Assembly (NCBI RefSeq): GCF_000813745.1
Contig: NZ_JWLC01000001.1
Coordinates: 62,001-126,000 of the forward strand
DNA: 64,000 bases
Direction: 5' to 3'
From: Leisingera sp. ANG-M1
Lineage (GTDB): Bacteria > Pseudomonadota > Alphaproteobacteria > Rhodobacterales > Rhodobacteraceae
The first letter of the stretch is position 1; the number at the start of each line of letters is the position of its first letter. The notes under the pieces are model-generated. The model saw nothing but the letters and a program-made list of their open reading frames with translations. It made no database searches and was not told where the DNA came from. The translations under genes and the position numbers were made by a program. Below, piece after piece: positions 35,172-44,156 of the stretch.

Positions 35172-36491
35172 ATGGACCTGTCCGCCCTCAAGACCATCCG
35201 CGTCGCCGCCTGTGACATGAACGGCCAGATGCGCGGCAAGCGCCTGCCTGCCGATATGGCCGACAAGCTGGACACGGGCGCCGCACGGATGCCGATCTCC
35301 ACCTTGAACGTGGACCTCTGGGGCCAGGACATCGACAACAGCCCGCTGGTGTTCGAGACCGGCGACGCCGACGGCATCATGCTGCCCGCCGACCGCGGCG
35401 CAGTGCCGATGCCCTGGCTGGCAAACCCCTCTGCCCTGGTGCCGATGATGATGTACTGGGAAGACGGCTCCCCTTTCATGGGCGACCCGCGCCAGGTGCT
35501 GGCGCATGTGCTGGATCGCTACAAGGCACGCGGCTGGTCGGTACTGGCCGCAACTGAAATGGAGTTTTGCCTGATCGACGACAGCGGCGACACCCCCCGT
35601 CCCGCCGTCAACCCGCAGACCGGCCGCCCGCTGGACCAGCAGTCGGTGCTGTCGATCAGCGAGCTTGACGCCTTTGATGCCTTCTTTACCGACCTCTACG
35701 ACGGCGCTGAGGCGATGGGAATCCCCGCTCAATCGGCGATCTGCGAGGCCGGCATGGGCCAGTTCGAGATCAACCTGAACCACCAGACTGCCCTGCGCGC
35801 TGCCGATGATGCGTGGCTGTTCAAGGCTTTGGTCAAAGGCATGGCGCGCAAACACGGCTTTGCTGCAACCTTTATGGCCAAACCCTATGCCGAAGAAGCC
35901 GGCAACGGCATGCACGTGCATTTCTCCATCGTGGACCAGGACGGCCGCAACGTCTTTGACGATGGCACCGAACAGGGATCGGACCTCCTGCGACAGGCGG
36001 TGGCCGGCTGCCTGGCAGCGATGCCTGCCAGCACCCTGATCTTTGCCCCGCACGGCAACTCCTATGAGCGTCTGGTGCCCGGCGCCCACGCCCCCACCGG
36101 CGCCGCCTGGGCCTATGAAAACCGCACCGCCGCCATCCGCATTCCCGGCGGCAGCCCCAAGGCGCGCCGCATCGAACACCGCACCGCAGGCGGCGACATC
36201 AACCCCTATCTGATGCTGGCCACCGTCCTCGGTGCAGCCCTGCTGGGCATCGAGGACCAGATGGAACCGCCTGCCCCCTCGGATGGCAACATCTACGAAA
36301 TCGACGGCCTGCCGCAGCTGGCAGCAGACTGGGAAACCGCAATCACCTGGTTCGAAAGCGACCCGCTGATCGCCCGCATCCTGCCCAAGGACGCGATCCG
36401 CAACCTGGTGATGACCAAGCGCCAAGAGCTGCAACAGTTCGCAGACCGCCCCAGGGAGAGCCATTGGCTGTCCTGGCTCGAGGCGGTATAG
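35172..36491 (+). CDS. Glutamine-synthetase family gamma-glutamyl-amine ligase 1 (PuuA-like)
   Basis: 439 residues from the ATG at 35172 (GGAG 6 bases before); a GTG at 35160 is in frame. GS-type metal and ATP motifs are present: TEMEFCLID, AGMGQFEINLNH, NGMHVHFS, PHGNSYERLVPG and RIEHRTAGGDINPYLML. No adenylylation-loop tyrosine of GlnA is evident. PuuA-type ligases glutamylate putrescine or other amines. Neighbouring amidotransferase and PuuB-like genes support amine catabolism. Confidence 0.88.
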   Translation: MDLSALKTIRVAACDMNGQMRGKRLPADMADKLDTGAARMPISTLNVDLWGQDIDNSPLVFETGDADGIMLPADRGAVPMPWLANPSALVPMMMYWEDGSPFMGDPRQVLAHVLDRYKARGWSVLAATEMEFCLIDDSGDTPRPAVNPQTGRPLDQQSVLSISELDAFDAFFTDLYDGAEAMGIPAQSAICEAGMGQFEINLNHQTALRAADDAWLFKALVKGMARKHGFAATFMAKPYAEEAGNGMHVHFSIVDQDGRNVFDDGTEQGSDLLRQAVAGCLAAMPASTLIFAPHGNSYERLVPGAHAPTGAAWAYENRTAAIRIPGGSPKARRIEHRTAGGDINPYLMLATVLGAALLGIEDQMEPPAPSDGNIYEIDGLPQLAADWETAITWFESDPLIARILPKDAIRNLVMTKRQELQQFADRPRESHWLSWLEAV

Positions 36492-36553
36492 AGCCCTGTT
36501 GATTGCGGGGCATATCCGGGCTCTTGCCTGCTTTTGCCCCCTCAGCTAGGCTC

Positions 36554-36567
36554 AATTTGATCAAATT
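36554..36567. promoter_or_regulatory. Palindrome AATTTGATCAAATT upstream of the amidotransferase gene
   Basis: Perfect 14-base palindrome ending 9 bases before the ATG at 36577, sharing TTTGATCAAA with 35101-35110. Placement near the ribosome-binding site suits repression. Confidence 0.6.
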
Positions 36568-36576
36568 TGGTGACTC

Positions 36577-37257
36577 ATGAAAATCGGCATCCTGCAAACC
36601 GGCCACTCCCCCGAAGACCTGTTCGGCCCCTTCGGCGATTACGACGGCATGTTCCGCGACATGCTGGATGGCAACGGCTTTGAATTCCAGACCTGGGCGG
36701 TGGTGGACGGCGTGCTGCCCAACAGCGCCGATGACGCCGACGCCTGGCTGATCACCGGCTCCAAGCATGGCGCCTATGAAGACCACGCCTGGATCCCGCC
36801 GCTGGAAGCGCTGATCCGCGAGATCAACGCCAGGAAACAGCCGCTGGCCGGCATCTGCTTTGGCCACCAGATCATCGCCCAGGCGCTTGGCGGCAAGGTC
36901 GAAAAATACGCAGGTGGCTGGGCCGTCGGCCGGGTCACCTATCAGGTGGACGGCAAGGACCTGACTCTGAATGCCTGGCATCAGGACCAGGTGGTGGAAT
37001 TGCCCGCTGGCGCCCGTGTGCTGGGCGGCAACGACTTCTGTGAAAACGGCATCCTGGCCTATGGCGACCACATTATCTCCTGGCAGCCGCATCCTGAGTT
37101 TCCCAGCGCCTTTGTCGGCGGCCTGATCGAAAAACGCGGCCGCGGCGTGGTGCCGGACGACCTTCTGGACCGTGCAGCCGCCGAGCTGGACGCCCCCGTG
37201 GACAACCCTGAAATCGCAACCTTCCTCGCAGAGTTTTACAGGAAAGAGAGGACCTAA
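36577..37257 (+). CDS. Class I glutamine amidotransferase-like hydrolase
   Basis: 226 residues. The nucleophile motif is AGICFGHQIIAQAL (Cys in GICFGHQ), with the His/Glu pair in SWQPHPEFPS. Tends toward the stand-alone GMP-synthase-amidotransferase-like group. In a PuuA/PuuB setting it may hydrolyse a gamma-glutamyl conjugate, as PuuD does, but it is not a typical PuuD. Its TAA overlaps the next ATG by one base, so the two are coupled. Confidence 0.85.
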   Translation: MKIGILQTGHSPEDLFGPFGDYDGMFRDMLDGNGFEFQTWAVVDGVLPNSADDADAWLITGSKHGAYEDHAWIPPLEALIREINARKQPLAGICFGHQIIAQALGGKVEKYAGGWAVGRVTYQVDGKDLTLNAWHQDQVVELPAGARVLGGNDFCENGILAYGDHIISWQPHPEFPSAFVGGLIEKRGRGVVPDDLLDRAAAELDAPVDNPEIATFLAEFYRKERT

Positions 37258-38615
37258 TGTCAGCCTGGCTCGACACCCTTCCCGAAGCAGCACAAGCCTA
37301 TCTGGAGGGGCGTCGTCTCGACGAAGTCGAATGCGTTATCTCGGACCTTCCCGGTATCGCCCGTGGCAAGGCGGTACCGGCATCGAAATTCGCAAAGACC
37401 GACTATTTTCATCTGCCCGACAGCATCTTCTACCAGACCATCACCGGAGACTGGGCGGATGCCGCGGACGATGACGGCTGGATCGAAAAGGACATGACGT
37501 TGAAGCCGGACATGTCCACGGCCACGGCAGCGCCCTGGACCGGCGACTGGACCCTGCAGGTGATCCATGACGCCTATGACCGGGATGACAGGCCGATCCC
37601 CTTCTCTCCGCGCAACGTGCTGAAGCGCGTGGTGCAGCTCTACCACGACAAGGGCTGGAAGCCGGTTGTGGCACCGGAAATGGAGTTTTTCCTGGTCGCC
37701 CGCAACATCGACCCGGCCAAGGAAATCGAGCCGATGATGGGCCGCTCCGGCCGCCCGGCGGCGGCGCGTCAGGCCTATTCGATGACTGCAGTGGATGAAT
37801 TCGGCCCCGTCATCGACGACATCTACGACTTTGCCGAAGCGCAGGGGTTCGAGATCGACGGCATCACCCAGGAAGGCGGCGCAGGCCAGCTGGAGATCAA
37901 CCTCCGCCACGGAAACCCGGTGAAGCTGGCGGATGAAGTCTTCTATTTCAAACGGTTGATCCGCGAGGCCGCGCTGCGTCACGACTGCTTTGCCACCTTC
38001 ATGGCCAAGCCGATCGAGGATGAGCCGGGATCGGCCATGCACATCCACCACTCGATCCTGGACATCGAGACGGGTGAGAACATCTTCTCCGGCCCCCAGG
38101 GCGGCGAGACGGATGCCTTCTACCACTTTATTGCCGGGCTGCAGAACCATCTGCCGGCCGGGCTTGCGGTGATGGCGCCTTATGTGAACTCCTACCGCCG
38201 CTATGTGAAGGACCACGCTGCGCCGATCAATCTGGAATGGGCGCGCGACAACCGCACCACCGGTATCCGCATCCCCCTGTCAGGGCCGGAAGCGCGGCGG
38301 GTGGAAAACCGCATCGCCGGCATGGATTGCAACCCCTACCTGGGCATTGCGCTGTCGCTTGCCTGCGGTTACCTCGGCCTGATCAAGGAAGAGCGCCCGC
38401 GCAAGCAGTTCAAGGGCGATGCCTATGAAGGCGAAGGCGATATCCCGCAGGTGATGGGCCAAGCGCTGGATCTGTTCGAACAGGCAACCGAGCTGCACGA
38501 AGTGCTGGGGCCGGAGTTCGCCCGCGTCTACTCTATCGTGAAGCGCGCGGAGTACGAGGAGTTCCTGCAGGTGATCTCGCCCTGGGAGCGCGAGCATCTG
38601 CTGATGAACGTGTAA
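37257..38615 (+). CDS. Glutamine-synthetase family gamma-glutamyl-amine ligase 2 (PuuA-like)
   Basis: 452 residues. Complete GS core: APEMEFFLVA, EGGAGQLEINLRHGN, GSAMHIHHSILD, PYVNSYRRYVKDHAAP and RRVENRIAGMDCNPYL. N-terminal VECVISDLPGIARGKAVP is the beta-grasp part. About 25-30% similar by eye to the first ligase, so they are diverged paralogues, possibly with different amines. Together with the PuuB-like oxidase it fits the gamma-glutamylputrescine-type route. Confidence 0.9.
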   Translation: MSAWLDTLPEAAQAYLEGRRLDEVECVISDLPGIARGKAVPASKFAKTDYFHLPDSIFYQTITGDWADAADDDGWIEKDMTLKPDMSTATAAPWTGDWTLQVIHDAYDRDDRPIPFSPRNVLKRVVQLYHDKGWKPVVAPEMEFFLVARNIDPAKEIEPMMGRSGRPAAARQAYSMTAVDEFGPVIDDIYDFAEAQGFEIDGITQEGGAGQLEINLRHGNPVKLADEVFYFKRLIREAALRHDCFATFMAKPIEDEPGSAMHIHHSILDIETGENIFSGPQGGETDAFYHFIAGLQNHLPAGLAVMAPYVNSYRRYVKDHAAPINLEWARDNRTTGIRIPLSGPEARRVENRIAGMDCNPYLGIALSLACGYLGLIKEERPRKQFKGDAYEGEGDIPQVMGQALDLFEQATELHEVLGPEFARVYSIVKRAEYEEFLQVISPWEREHLLMNV

Positions 38616-38722
38616 TCCTCTGGCGCTGCCGCCCCCAGCCGGCGGCAGCGCAATTGATTATTTGGACAAAGAAGAACAGCGGGACGCTCTTATCGGCTTC
38701 CCGCCAACAGGTGAGGTGCGGA

Positions 38723-40033
38723 ATGGGGATGAATCTGCTCTATTCCAATGATCGCAAAGGCGAATATCCAAACAGCTGGTATGCGGCGACGGCCATCCCG
38801 ATGCAGCCGTTTCCGGCGCTTGCCGGCGAGGTAAAGGCTGACGTCTGCATTGTTGGCGGCGGTTATACCGGGCTGTCCGCCGCGCTGCATCTGGCTGAGG
38901 CCGGGATGGATGTGGTGCTGCTGGAAGCGCAGCGGGTGGGCTTTGGTGCCTCGGGGCGCAACGGCGGCCAGCTGGGCAGCGGACAGCGGATTGACCAGGA
39001 AGGGCTGGAAGCGCTGATGGGGGAACCCGAGGCGCAGAAGCTCTGGCAGCTGGGCGAGGACTCCAAGGATCTGGTGAAATCGCTGATCGCCAAGCACGGC
39101 GAAGACTGCCATCTGAAACCCGGCGTCGCCTGGACCGCGTTCTCGGAAAAGGAATCCGCAGAGCTGCATGAATACGGCCGCCACCTGCAGGACCGCTACG
39201 GCTATAGCGGCATCGAATTCCTGGACAAGGACGCCTGCTGGGCCATGTGCCCCTCGCCAGCCTATAAGGGCGGCATCCTGGATCACGGGGCCGCCCATCT
39301 GCATCCCCTGAACTATGCCCTAAGCCTGGCCCGCGCCGCCTCGGCTGTAGGCACCCGCATTCATGAAGGCAGTGAAGTTCTGGATATCCAGGAAGGCGCC
39401 AAGGTGCGCATCCGCACCGCAGGCGGCAGTGTCACCGCCGATCACCTGATCCTTGCCTGCAACGGCTATCTGGGCGGGCTCAATGGCCAGGTGGCGGCGC
39501 GGGTCATGCCGATCAACAACTTCGTGGCCGCAACCGAGCCGCTCGGCGATGAAGCCGCCCGGGTGCTGGCCCGCGACGTCGCCGTGGCGGATACCAAGTT
39601 CGTGGTGAACTACTTCCGCCTCAGCCACGACAAGCGGCTGCTGTTTGGCGGCGGCGAAAGCTACGGCTACCGTTTCCCGGCCGATATTTCTGCCACCGTG
39701 CGCAAGCCCATGACCGAGATCTTCCCGCATCTGAAGGACGTGAAGATCGATTACGCCTGGGGCGGAACCCTGGCAATCACCATGAAGCGGATGCCCTATC
39801 TGGCCCGCTTGGCGCCGAACATCCTGACGGCTTCCGGATACTCCGGCCACGGCGTCGGCACCGCCACCCATGCAGGCCAGCTGATGGCACAAGCCATACA
39901 AGGACAGGCCGAAGGCTTCGACACCATAGCCCGCGTTCCTGCACCGCGATTCCCCGGCGGCCCGCGGATGCGCTCGCCGCTTCTGGTGCTGGCAATGACC
40001 TGGTTTGCCTTGCGCGACCGGCTGGGGATCTGA
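38723..40033 (+). CDS. puuB: FAD-dependent amine oxidase, PuuB/DadA-like
   Basis: 436 residues. The FAD Rossmann motif is DVCIVGGGYTGLSAALHLAEAG, with GFGASGRNGGQLGSGQR downstream and YSGHGVGTATHAGQLMAQ at the C-terminus, typical of PuuB (gamma-glutamylputrescine oxidase) and related oxidases. It would oxidise the glutamylated amine to an aldehyde. Start chosen at 38723 because GTGAGG lies 6 bases before it; the next ATG at 38729 is equally plausible. Confidence 0.82.
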   Translation: MGMNLLYSNDRKGEYPNSWYAATAIPMQPFPALAGEVKADVCIVGGGYTGLSAALHLAEAGMDVVLLEAQRVGFGASGRNGGQLGSGQRIDQEGLEALMGEPEAQKLWQLGEDSKDLVKSLIAKHGEDCHLKPGVAWTAFSEKESAELHEYGRHLQDRYGYSGIEFLDKDACWAMCPSPAYKGGILDHGAAHLHPLNYALSLARAASAVGTRIHEGSEVLDIQEGAKVRIRTAGGSVTADHLILACNGYLGGLNGQVAARVMPINNFVAATEPLGDEAARVLARDVAVADTKFVVNYFRLSHDKRLLFGGGESYGYRFPADISATVRKPMTEIFPHLKDVKIDYAWGGTLAITMKRMPYLARLAPNILTASGYSGHGVGTATHAGQLMAQAIQGQAEGFDTIARVPAPRFPGGPRMRSPLLVLAMTWFALRDRLGI

Positions 40034-40171
40034 TCCCGGCCGGAATCCGCGCGAACTCCGCAACAGTTCTGTGAAATCTTGCCTGCGGCGGCAATTTCCG
40101 CCGCGCCGCCTCTTGGCACGGCCCCGTCATAGTTTTACATTTCCCGAAGCAACAATTCAGGATTTTGAAAT

Positions 40172-41377
40172 ATGGCCCTGCCGCCCAACGTTCATGACGC
40201 TGAACCCATTCCCGCAGCCGCCCGCGACGCCATCGACGCCTTGATGCAATCCGGCGACCTGTTCCGCTATACCGCTGCGGAAGACGCCCCGGTCACGCTG
40301 CTGGAACAGGAATATGCCGAACTCCTGGGCAGCAAATACGCGCTGGCGGTGTCCTCCTGCTCGGCGGCGCTGTTCCTGTCCCTGAAGGCGCTTGGCCTGC
40401 CCCGCGACGCCCGGGTGCTGATCCCCGCCTTCACCTTTGCCGCGGTGCCTTCTTCGGTTGTGCACGCCGACTGTGTGCCGGTTCTCTGCGAAGTCGCAGA
40501 CAACTACCGCATCGATATGGCGGATTTCGAGGCCAAGCTGGACAGTGTACAGGCGGTGATCATCAGCCACATGCGCGGCCATACCTCCGACATGGACGCC
40601 ATCATGGCGCTTTGCGATGCGCGCGGCATCCCGGTTGTCGAGGACGCTGCCCATTCGCTCGGCACTACCTGGAACGGCCGCAACATCGGCACCATCGGCA
40701 AGGTCGGCTGCTTCTCCTTCCAGTCCTACAAGATGGTCAACGCCGGCGAAGGCGGCATCCTGATCACCGACGACGCGGACCTGATTGCCCGCGCCGCCAT
40801 CATGTCCGGCGCCTACGAGCACAACTGGAAAAAGCACAAGGGCCCGCACGGCGAAAACACCCCGGATCTGCAGCAGGCCTTTGCCAAATGGCAGAACCAG
40901 CTGCCGCTCTATAACCTGCGGATGAGCAACCTGTCCGCCGCCGTGATCCGCCCGCAGCTGCCGGAGCTGGAACGCCGGGTGCGCCTGGGCCTTGCCAACC
41001 ACAACTACGTGGCAGAGCGGCTGAACACCTCCCCCTTCTTCCAGGTGCCGGAGCCGCTGGCGCCGGAAAGCCGCGCTCCGGATTCGATCCAGTTCAACCT
41101 GGCAGGCCTCAGCGAGGAGCAGACCCGCGCCTTTGCCATTGCCGCGGCAGACAAAGGCGTCAAGGTGCAGGTTTTCGGCCTCTCCACCGACAACGCCCGC
41201 GCCTTCTGGAACTGGCAGTTCCTGCGCGATCAGCCCGACCTGCCGCAGACCCGCGCCATGCTGATGAAGGCCTGCGACGTGCGCCTGCCGGTACGCCTCA
41301 CCCGGGCTGAGCTGGACGTGATTGCGGATATCCTTCTGGCTGCTGTGGAAGAGACCATGGGCAAGGCCGCCGCCTGA
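40172..41377 (+). CDS. DegT/DnrJ/EryC1/StrS family aminotransferase
   Basis: 401 residues. PLP enzyme of fold type I: CSAALFLSLKALGL, LIPAFTFAAVPSSVV, VVEDAAHSLGT and the PLP lysine in SFQSYKMVNAGEGG. Most members aminate nucleotide-sugars, but no sugar genes are here; its position after the PuuB-like gene suggests amino transfer to an aldehyde made by the oxidase, which is inference. It is followed by a strong terminator. Confidence 0.88.
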   Translation: MALPPNVHDAEPIPAAARDAIDALMQSGDLFRYTAAEDAPVTLLEQEYAELLGSKYALAVSSCSAALFLSLKALGLPRDARVLIPAFTFAAVPSSVVHADCVPVLCEVADNYRIDMADFEAKLDSVQAVIISHMRGHTSDMDAIMALCDARGIPVVEDAAHSLGTTWNGRNIGTIGKVGCFSFQSYKMVNAGEGGILITDDADLIARAAIMSGAYEHNWKKHKGPHGENTPDLQQAFAKWQNQLPLYNLRMSNLSAAVIRPQLPELERRVRLGLANHNYVAERLNTSPFFQVPEPLAPESRAPDSIQFNLAGLSEEQTRAFAIAAADKGVKVQVFGLSTDNARAFWNWQFLRDQPDLPQTRAMLMKACDVRLPVRLTRAELDVIADILLAAVEETMGKAAA

Positions 41378-41401
41378 CCAGCCCTTGCCTTAAGACATCA
41401 C

Positions 41402-41429
41402 AGCCCCGGCCCTCGCGCCGGGGCTTTTT
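41402..41429 (+). terminator. Terminator after the aminotransferase
   Basis: AGCCCCGGC-CCTCGC-GCCGGGGCT followed by TTTTTCG. The next gene's upstream GTG (41431) starts right at its end, supporting the later ATG for that gene. Confidence 0.85.
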
Positions 41430-41469
41430 CGTGATTGCAATCCTGGCTTGTGCGTTCCACCTTGTCGCC

Positions 41470-41991
41470 ATGACTCCGCTTCCTGAATTCGAACGGCGCC
41501 CGGCCACGGCGCTGGTGGCAATGGCCAATGCGCTCAGCATGGGCGACGCAATTCCTGATCGGGATCTGACCCGGATCATCCAGGCAGTAGTCTCCAGCCG
41601 CGCTGAGCGCGCTGCACTGCTGGCCGCCGTCCGCGCCGCCAATGATCCTGACAGCGGCCTGACCGTGGCCGACCTGCTGACCGCCTATGCCGCCGAGGCA
41701 GGTGAAGGCGAAGCCCGGGAGCGCGACAGCGATCAGGTCCTCGGCCAATGGGCGCAGCGGTTGGCGGCCGGCGCCCTGCTCGCGAGCTTCGGCGCCGCCA
41801 TCGCAGGCACCGTCACCGGCGGAGCCGCATTCGGCCTCACGCTCCTGTCCTTCTCGGGCTTCATCTTCTCCACCGCCGCCCGCCTCGGCAGCCGCAGCCG
41901 CATGCGCGTCAAGGCGCAGGAGCGCGAGGCAGCGGAAACCCTGGCCCGCCATGTTCTCGAAGCCGCCAAATCTGCAGGAGGCGAAGACTGA
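41470..41991 (+). CDS. Hypothetical membrane-associated protein
   Basis: 173 residues from the ATG at 41470. Mostly helical N-terminal part (ALVAMANALSMGDAIPDRDL), then two adjacent hydrophobic segments around residues 95-135 (LAAGALLASFGAAIAGTVTG, AAFGLTLLSFSGFIFSTAA) and a basic C-terminal helix. No family recognised. It precedes the small single-span gene by 53 bases. Confidence 0.6.
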   Translation: MTPLPEFERRPATALVAMANALSMGDAIPDRDLTRIIQAVVSSRAERAALLAAVRAANDPDSGLTVADLLTAYAAEAGEGEARERDSDQVLGQWAQRLAAGALLASFGAAIAGTVTGGAAFGLTLLSFSGFIFSTAARLGSRSRMRVKAQEREAAETLARHVLEAAKSAGGED

Positions 41992-42044
41992 TATGGAATT
42001 TTCACCCTTCTCCCCCTATATTGGTCCCGAAACCGGAGAACCGC

Positions 42045-42245
42045 ATGTTTGAGGCGTTGGGACTGAATATGGGACTGGACACTGTCATCGTCAGCGCAAT
42101 CGCAGGGGCCTGCACCCTGTCCTTTGCTGCGAGCGTCTACCTGTTCTACCGCGCCAAACCGCAGCCCGAGGCCAAGGAACTTGACGACATCGTTCAGAAC
42201 GCCCCCTATCACCGGCTGCACAACATCCTGAAAATCAAGGCGTAA
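42045..42245 (+). CDS. Small single-span membrane protein
   Basis: 66 residues from the ATG at 42045, GGAG upstream. One hydrophobic segment, VIVSAIAGACTLSFAASVYLFY, followed by a charged tail (AKPQPEAKELDDIV). No family recognised. Likely co-transcribed with the preceding membrane-associated protein. Confidence 0.7.
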   Translation: MFEALGLNMGLDTVIVSAIAGACTLSFAASVYLFYRAKPQPEAKELDDIVQNAPYHRLHNILKIKA

Positions 42246-42295
42246 TCCGGGCAGTCTCCAGGCGCACTACAGCCGCTGCCGCCAATCTTCCCGCC

Positions 42296-42326
42296 AAAAA
42301 TGAAAAGGCACCGCGCCAGCGGTGCC
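42296..42326 (-). terminator. phaR terminator
   Basis: On the minus strand, GGCACCGC-TGGC-GCGGTGCC is followed by TTTTCATTTTT. A second stem GCATTC-TTT-GAATGC lies at 42347-42361, nearer the phaR stop. Confidence 0.75.
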
Positions 42327-42407
42327 ATGCCCAACTGTGAACCGCATTCTTTGAATGCGCGTGAGCAGGCGGGAGCGCCCCCTTGCAGGAGGAGGCCCGC
42401 CCAAGGC

Positions 42408-42962
42408 TCACTTCATCTTCGACAGTTTTTCCTGCAGCTCGGCCAGCTGCTTTTTGATGTCGTCCAGATCCTCGCCGCCTTCGGATTTCTCTTCCGGCTG
42501 CGCGCCGCCGGTCCAGCCCGCAGTGCCGAAACCGCCGGTCATCGCCTTCAGGAACGCCTCCTGCTGCGCCTTCATTGCCTCGAACCCAGGAATCTGCGCC
42601 ATCGGGTTCATCGCGTTCATGTTCTCCATCATCTTCGACTGGCTGTCGCGCAGCATGTCGAAAGAGGCCTGCAGGAACTGCGGCATCACCCCGCCGCCCG
42701 GCACCATATAGCTGCGCACCAGGTCGTTCAGCACATTGACCGGCAGCACGTTCTCGCCGCGGCTTTCATGCTCCGCAATGATCTGCAGCAGGTACTGGCG
42801 GGTCAGGTCGTCGCCGGTTTTCAGATCAACGATCTGCACTTCGCGCCCGTCCCGGATGAACCCCGCGATATCTTCCAGCGTCACGTAATCACTGGTCTCG
42901 GTGTTATAGAGCCTGCGGCTCGCATACCGTTTGATCAGCAAGGGCTTGTCCTGTTCCGCCAT
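42408..42962 (-). CDS. phaR: PHB synthesis repressor
   Basis: 184 residues. The N-terminal PHB/PHA accumulation regulator DNA-binding domain is intact (IKRYASRRLYNTETSDYVTL, FIRDGREVQIVDLKTGDDLTRQYLL), with a Met/Gln-rich middle and an acidic coiled-coil tail. PhaR senses PHB and releases phasin and synthase promoters. Its CTGC-N3-GCAG targets occur upstream of phaP and phaC/phaZ in this window. It is separated from phaP by an epimerase and an adenylate cyclase gene. Confidence 0.92.
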   Translation of the reverse strand: MAEQDKPLLIKRYASRRLYNTETSDYVTLEDIAGFIRDGREVQIVDLKTGDDLTRQYLLQIIAEHESRGENVLPVNVLNDLVRSYMVPGGGVMPQFLQASFDMLRDSQSKMMENMNAMNPMAQIPGFEAMKAQQEAFLKAMTGGFGTAGWTGGAQPEEKSEGGEDLDDIKKQLAELQEKLSKMK

Positions 42963-43169
42963 CCGTTCCCTCCCCGGCGATGATGCATCGCAGCGAAGAC
43001 TATGCCAGCGCAGAACAAAATGGAAGCCTCAGCGTCATTTCAGCAATATTTGTTCTCCGAACCTCCAGCTTGCGAACATTGCTGCACCTGCATCCAAACC
43101 GCTTGACCTCAACCTGGCTTCAGCTTTTACAGATCGTACCTGCACCAGAATCTGCAGGAGAGCGCACGC

Positions 43170-44039
43170 ATGAAAGTCCTGATCCTAGGCGGCACCGGAT
43201 CCATCGGCACCGCCGTCACCCAAGAACTGATCCGCCGCGGCCATCAGGTCGCCGGGCTCAGCCGCTCGCAAGCCTCGGATGAAAGACTCGCCGCCCTCGG
43301 CGCCCGCCCCCTGCGCGGCGATCTGCGGTTTCCCGGCGATTGGTCGCGGGAGATTTCCGCCATGGACGGGCTGATCCAGCTGGCCGCGACATTTGACGAA
43401 GACATGGGTGCAGCCGACACCGCCGCCATCACCGCCATTTTGCGCCAGGCCGCCCTGTGCCCGGAACCGCTGCGGCTGATCTACACCGGCGGCTGCTGGC
43501 TGTACGGCGCCACCGGCCCCCGGGTGGCCAGCGAATCCTCTCCGATGCGCCCGATCAAGCCTTTCGCCTGGATGCACAGGAACGCCGCCAAGGTACTGGC
43601 CTCCCCGGCCGTCTCCGCCGCGGTAATCCACCCCGCCATGGTCTATCACCAGGAGGGCGGCGTGTTCTCCCGCTACCTCGAAGCCGCCCGCCAGAGGATG
43701 CCATTTGAGATTTGGGGCAGCATCGCCACCCGCTGGCCGCTGGTGCAGCGCGACGATCTTGCCCGTGCCTACTGCCTGCTGCTGGAAAACCCGCAACTCA
43801 CCGGCCATTTCAATGCCAGTGCCCAGGACGGCGTACAGGTCTCCGAGATCACCGGCGAAATTGCCCGCCGCCACGGCCATGACGGAAGCTACGTGGTGCG
43901 CTCGCTGAAACACGCGCTGATCAAATACGGCGACTGGGCCGAAGGCCCGACGCTGGACCAGCAGATGGGCTCGGACAAGCTGCGCCGCCTGACCGGCTGG
44001 CAGCCGCAGTTCACCAGTTTCCGCGACGCCCAGTTTTGA
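43170..44039 (+). CDS. NAD-dependent epimerase/dehydratase family protein
   Basis: 289 residues. N-terminal nucleotide-binding motif LILGGTGSIGTAV. The usual YxxxK catalytic pair is not clear: the corresponding segment reads WMHRNAAK, so the tyrosine appears replaced. It is probably an atypical extended short-chain dehydrogenase-like protein. The gene, together with the cyclase, lies between phaR and phaP. Function unknown. Confidence 0.8.
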   Translation: MKVLILGGTGSIGTAVTQELIRRGHQVAGLSRSQASDERLAALGARPLRGDLRFPGDWSREISAMDGLIQLAATFDEDMGAADTAAITAILRQAALCPEPLRLIYTGGCWLYGATGPRVASESSPMRPIKPFAWMHRNAAKVLASPAVSAAVIHPAMVYHQEGGVFSRYLEAARQRMPFEIWGSIATRWPLVQRDDLARAYCLLLENPQLTGHFNASAQDGVQVSEITGEIARRHGHDGSYVVRSLKHALIKYGDWAEGPTLDQQMGSDKLRRLTGWQPQFTSFRDAQF

Positions 44040-44077
44040 CAGGCAAGGCGCGCCCCCTGAACGGCAATCCGGAGTTT

Positions 44078-44093
44078 TGTGGCAAAAGTCACA
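44078..44093. promoter_or_regulatory. CRP-like site TGTGG-N6-TCACA upstream of the cyclase
   Basis: TGTGGCAAAAGTCACA matches TGTGA-N6-TCACA with one mismatch. It is centred about 41 bases before a predicted transcription start (from the -10 box at 44114-44119), the class II activator position. Confidence 0.6.
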
Positions 44094-44113
44094 GAAAAAG
44101 ATTCTCAATGTGA

Positions 44114-44119
44114 TATAAT
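44114..44119 (+). promoter_or_regulatory. -10 box TATAAT for the cyclase
   Basis: A consensus TATAAT in GTGATATAATTCGG, 38 bases before the chosen start (44157). No good -35 is visible 17 bases upstream, where the CRP-like site would sit, consistent with activator dependence. Confidence 0.6.
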
Positions 44120-44156
44120 TCGGGGCAGGTCTTTTGAGTCTGTGGTGGCAAGGAAT

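Noticed and set aside
44079-44156. GTG at 44079 as start of the cyclase
   Set aside because: It lies inside the CRP-like palindrome and before the TATAAT box; the ATG at 44157 is the better start.
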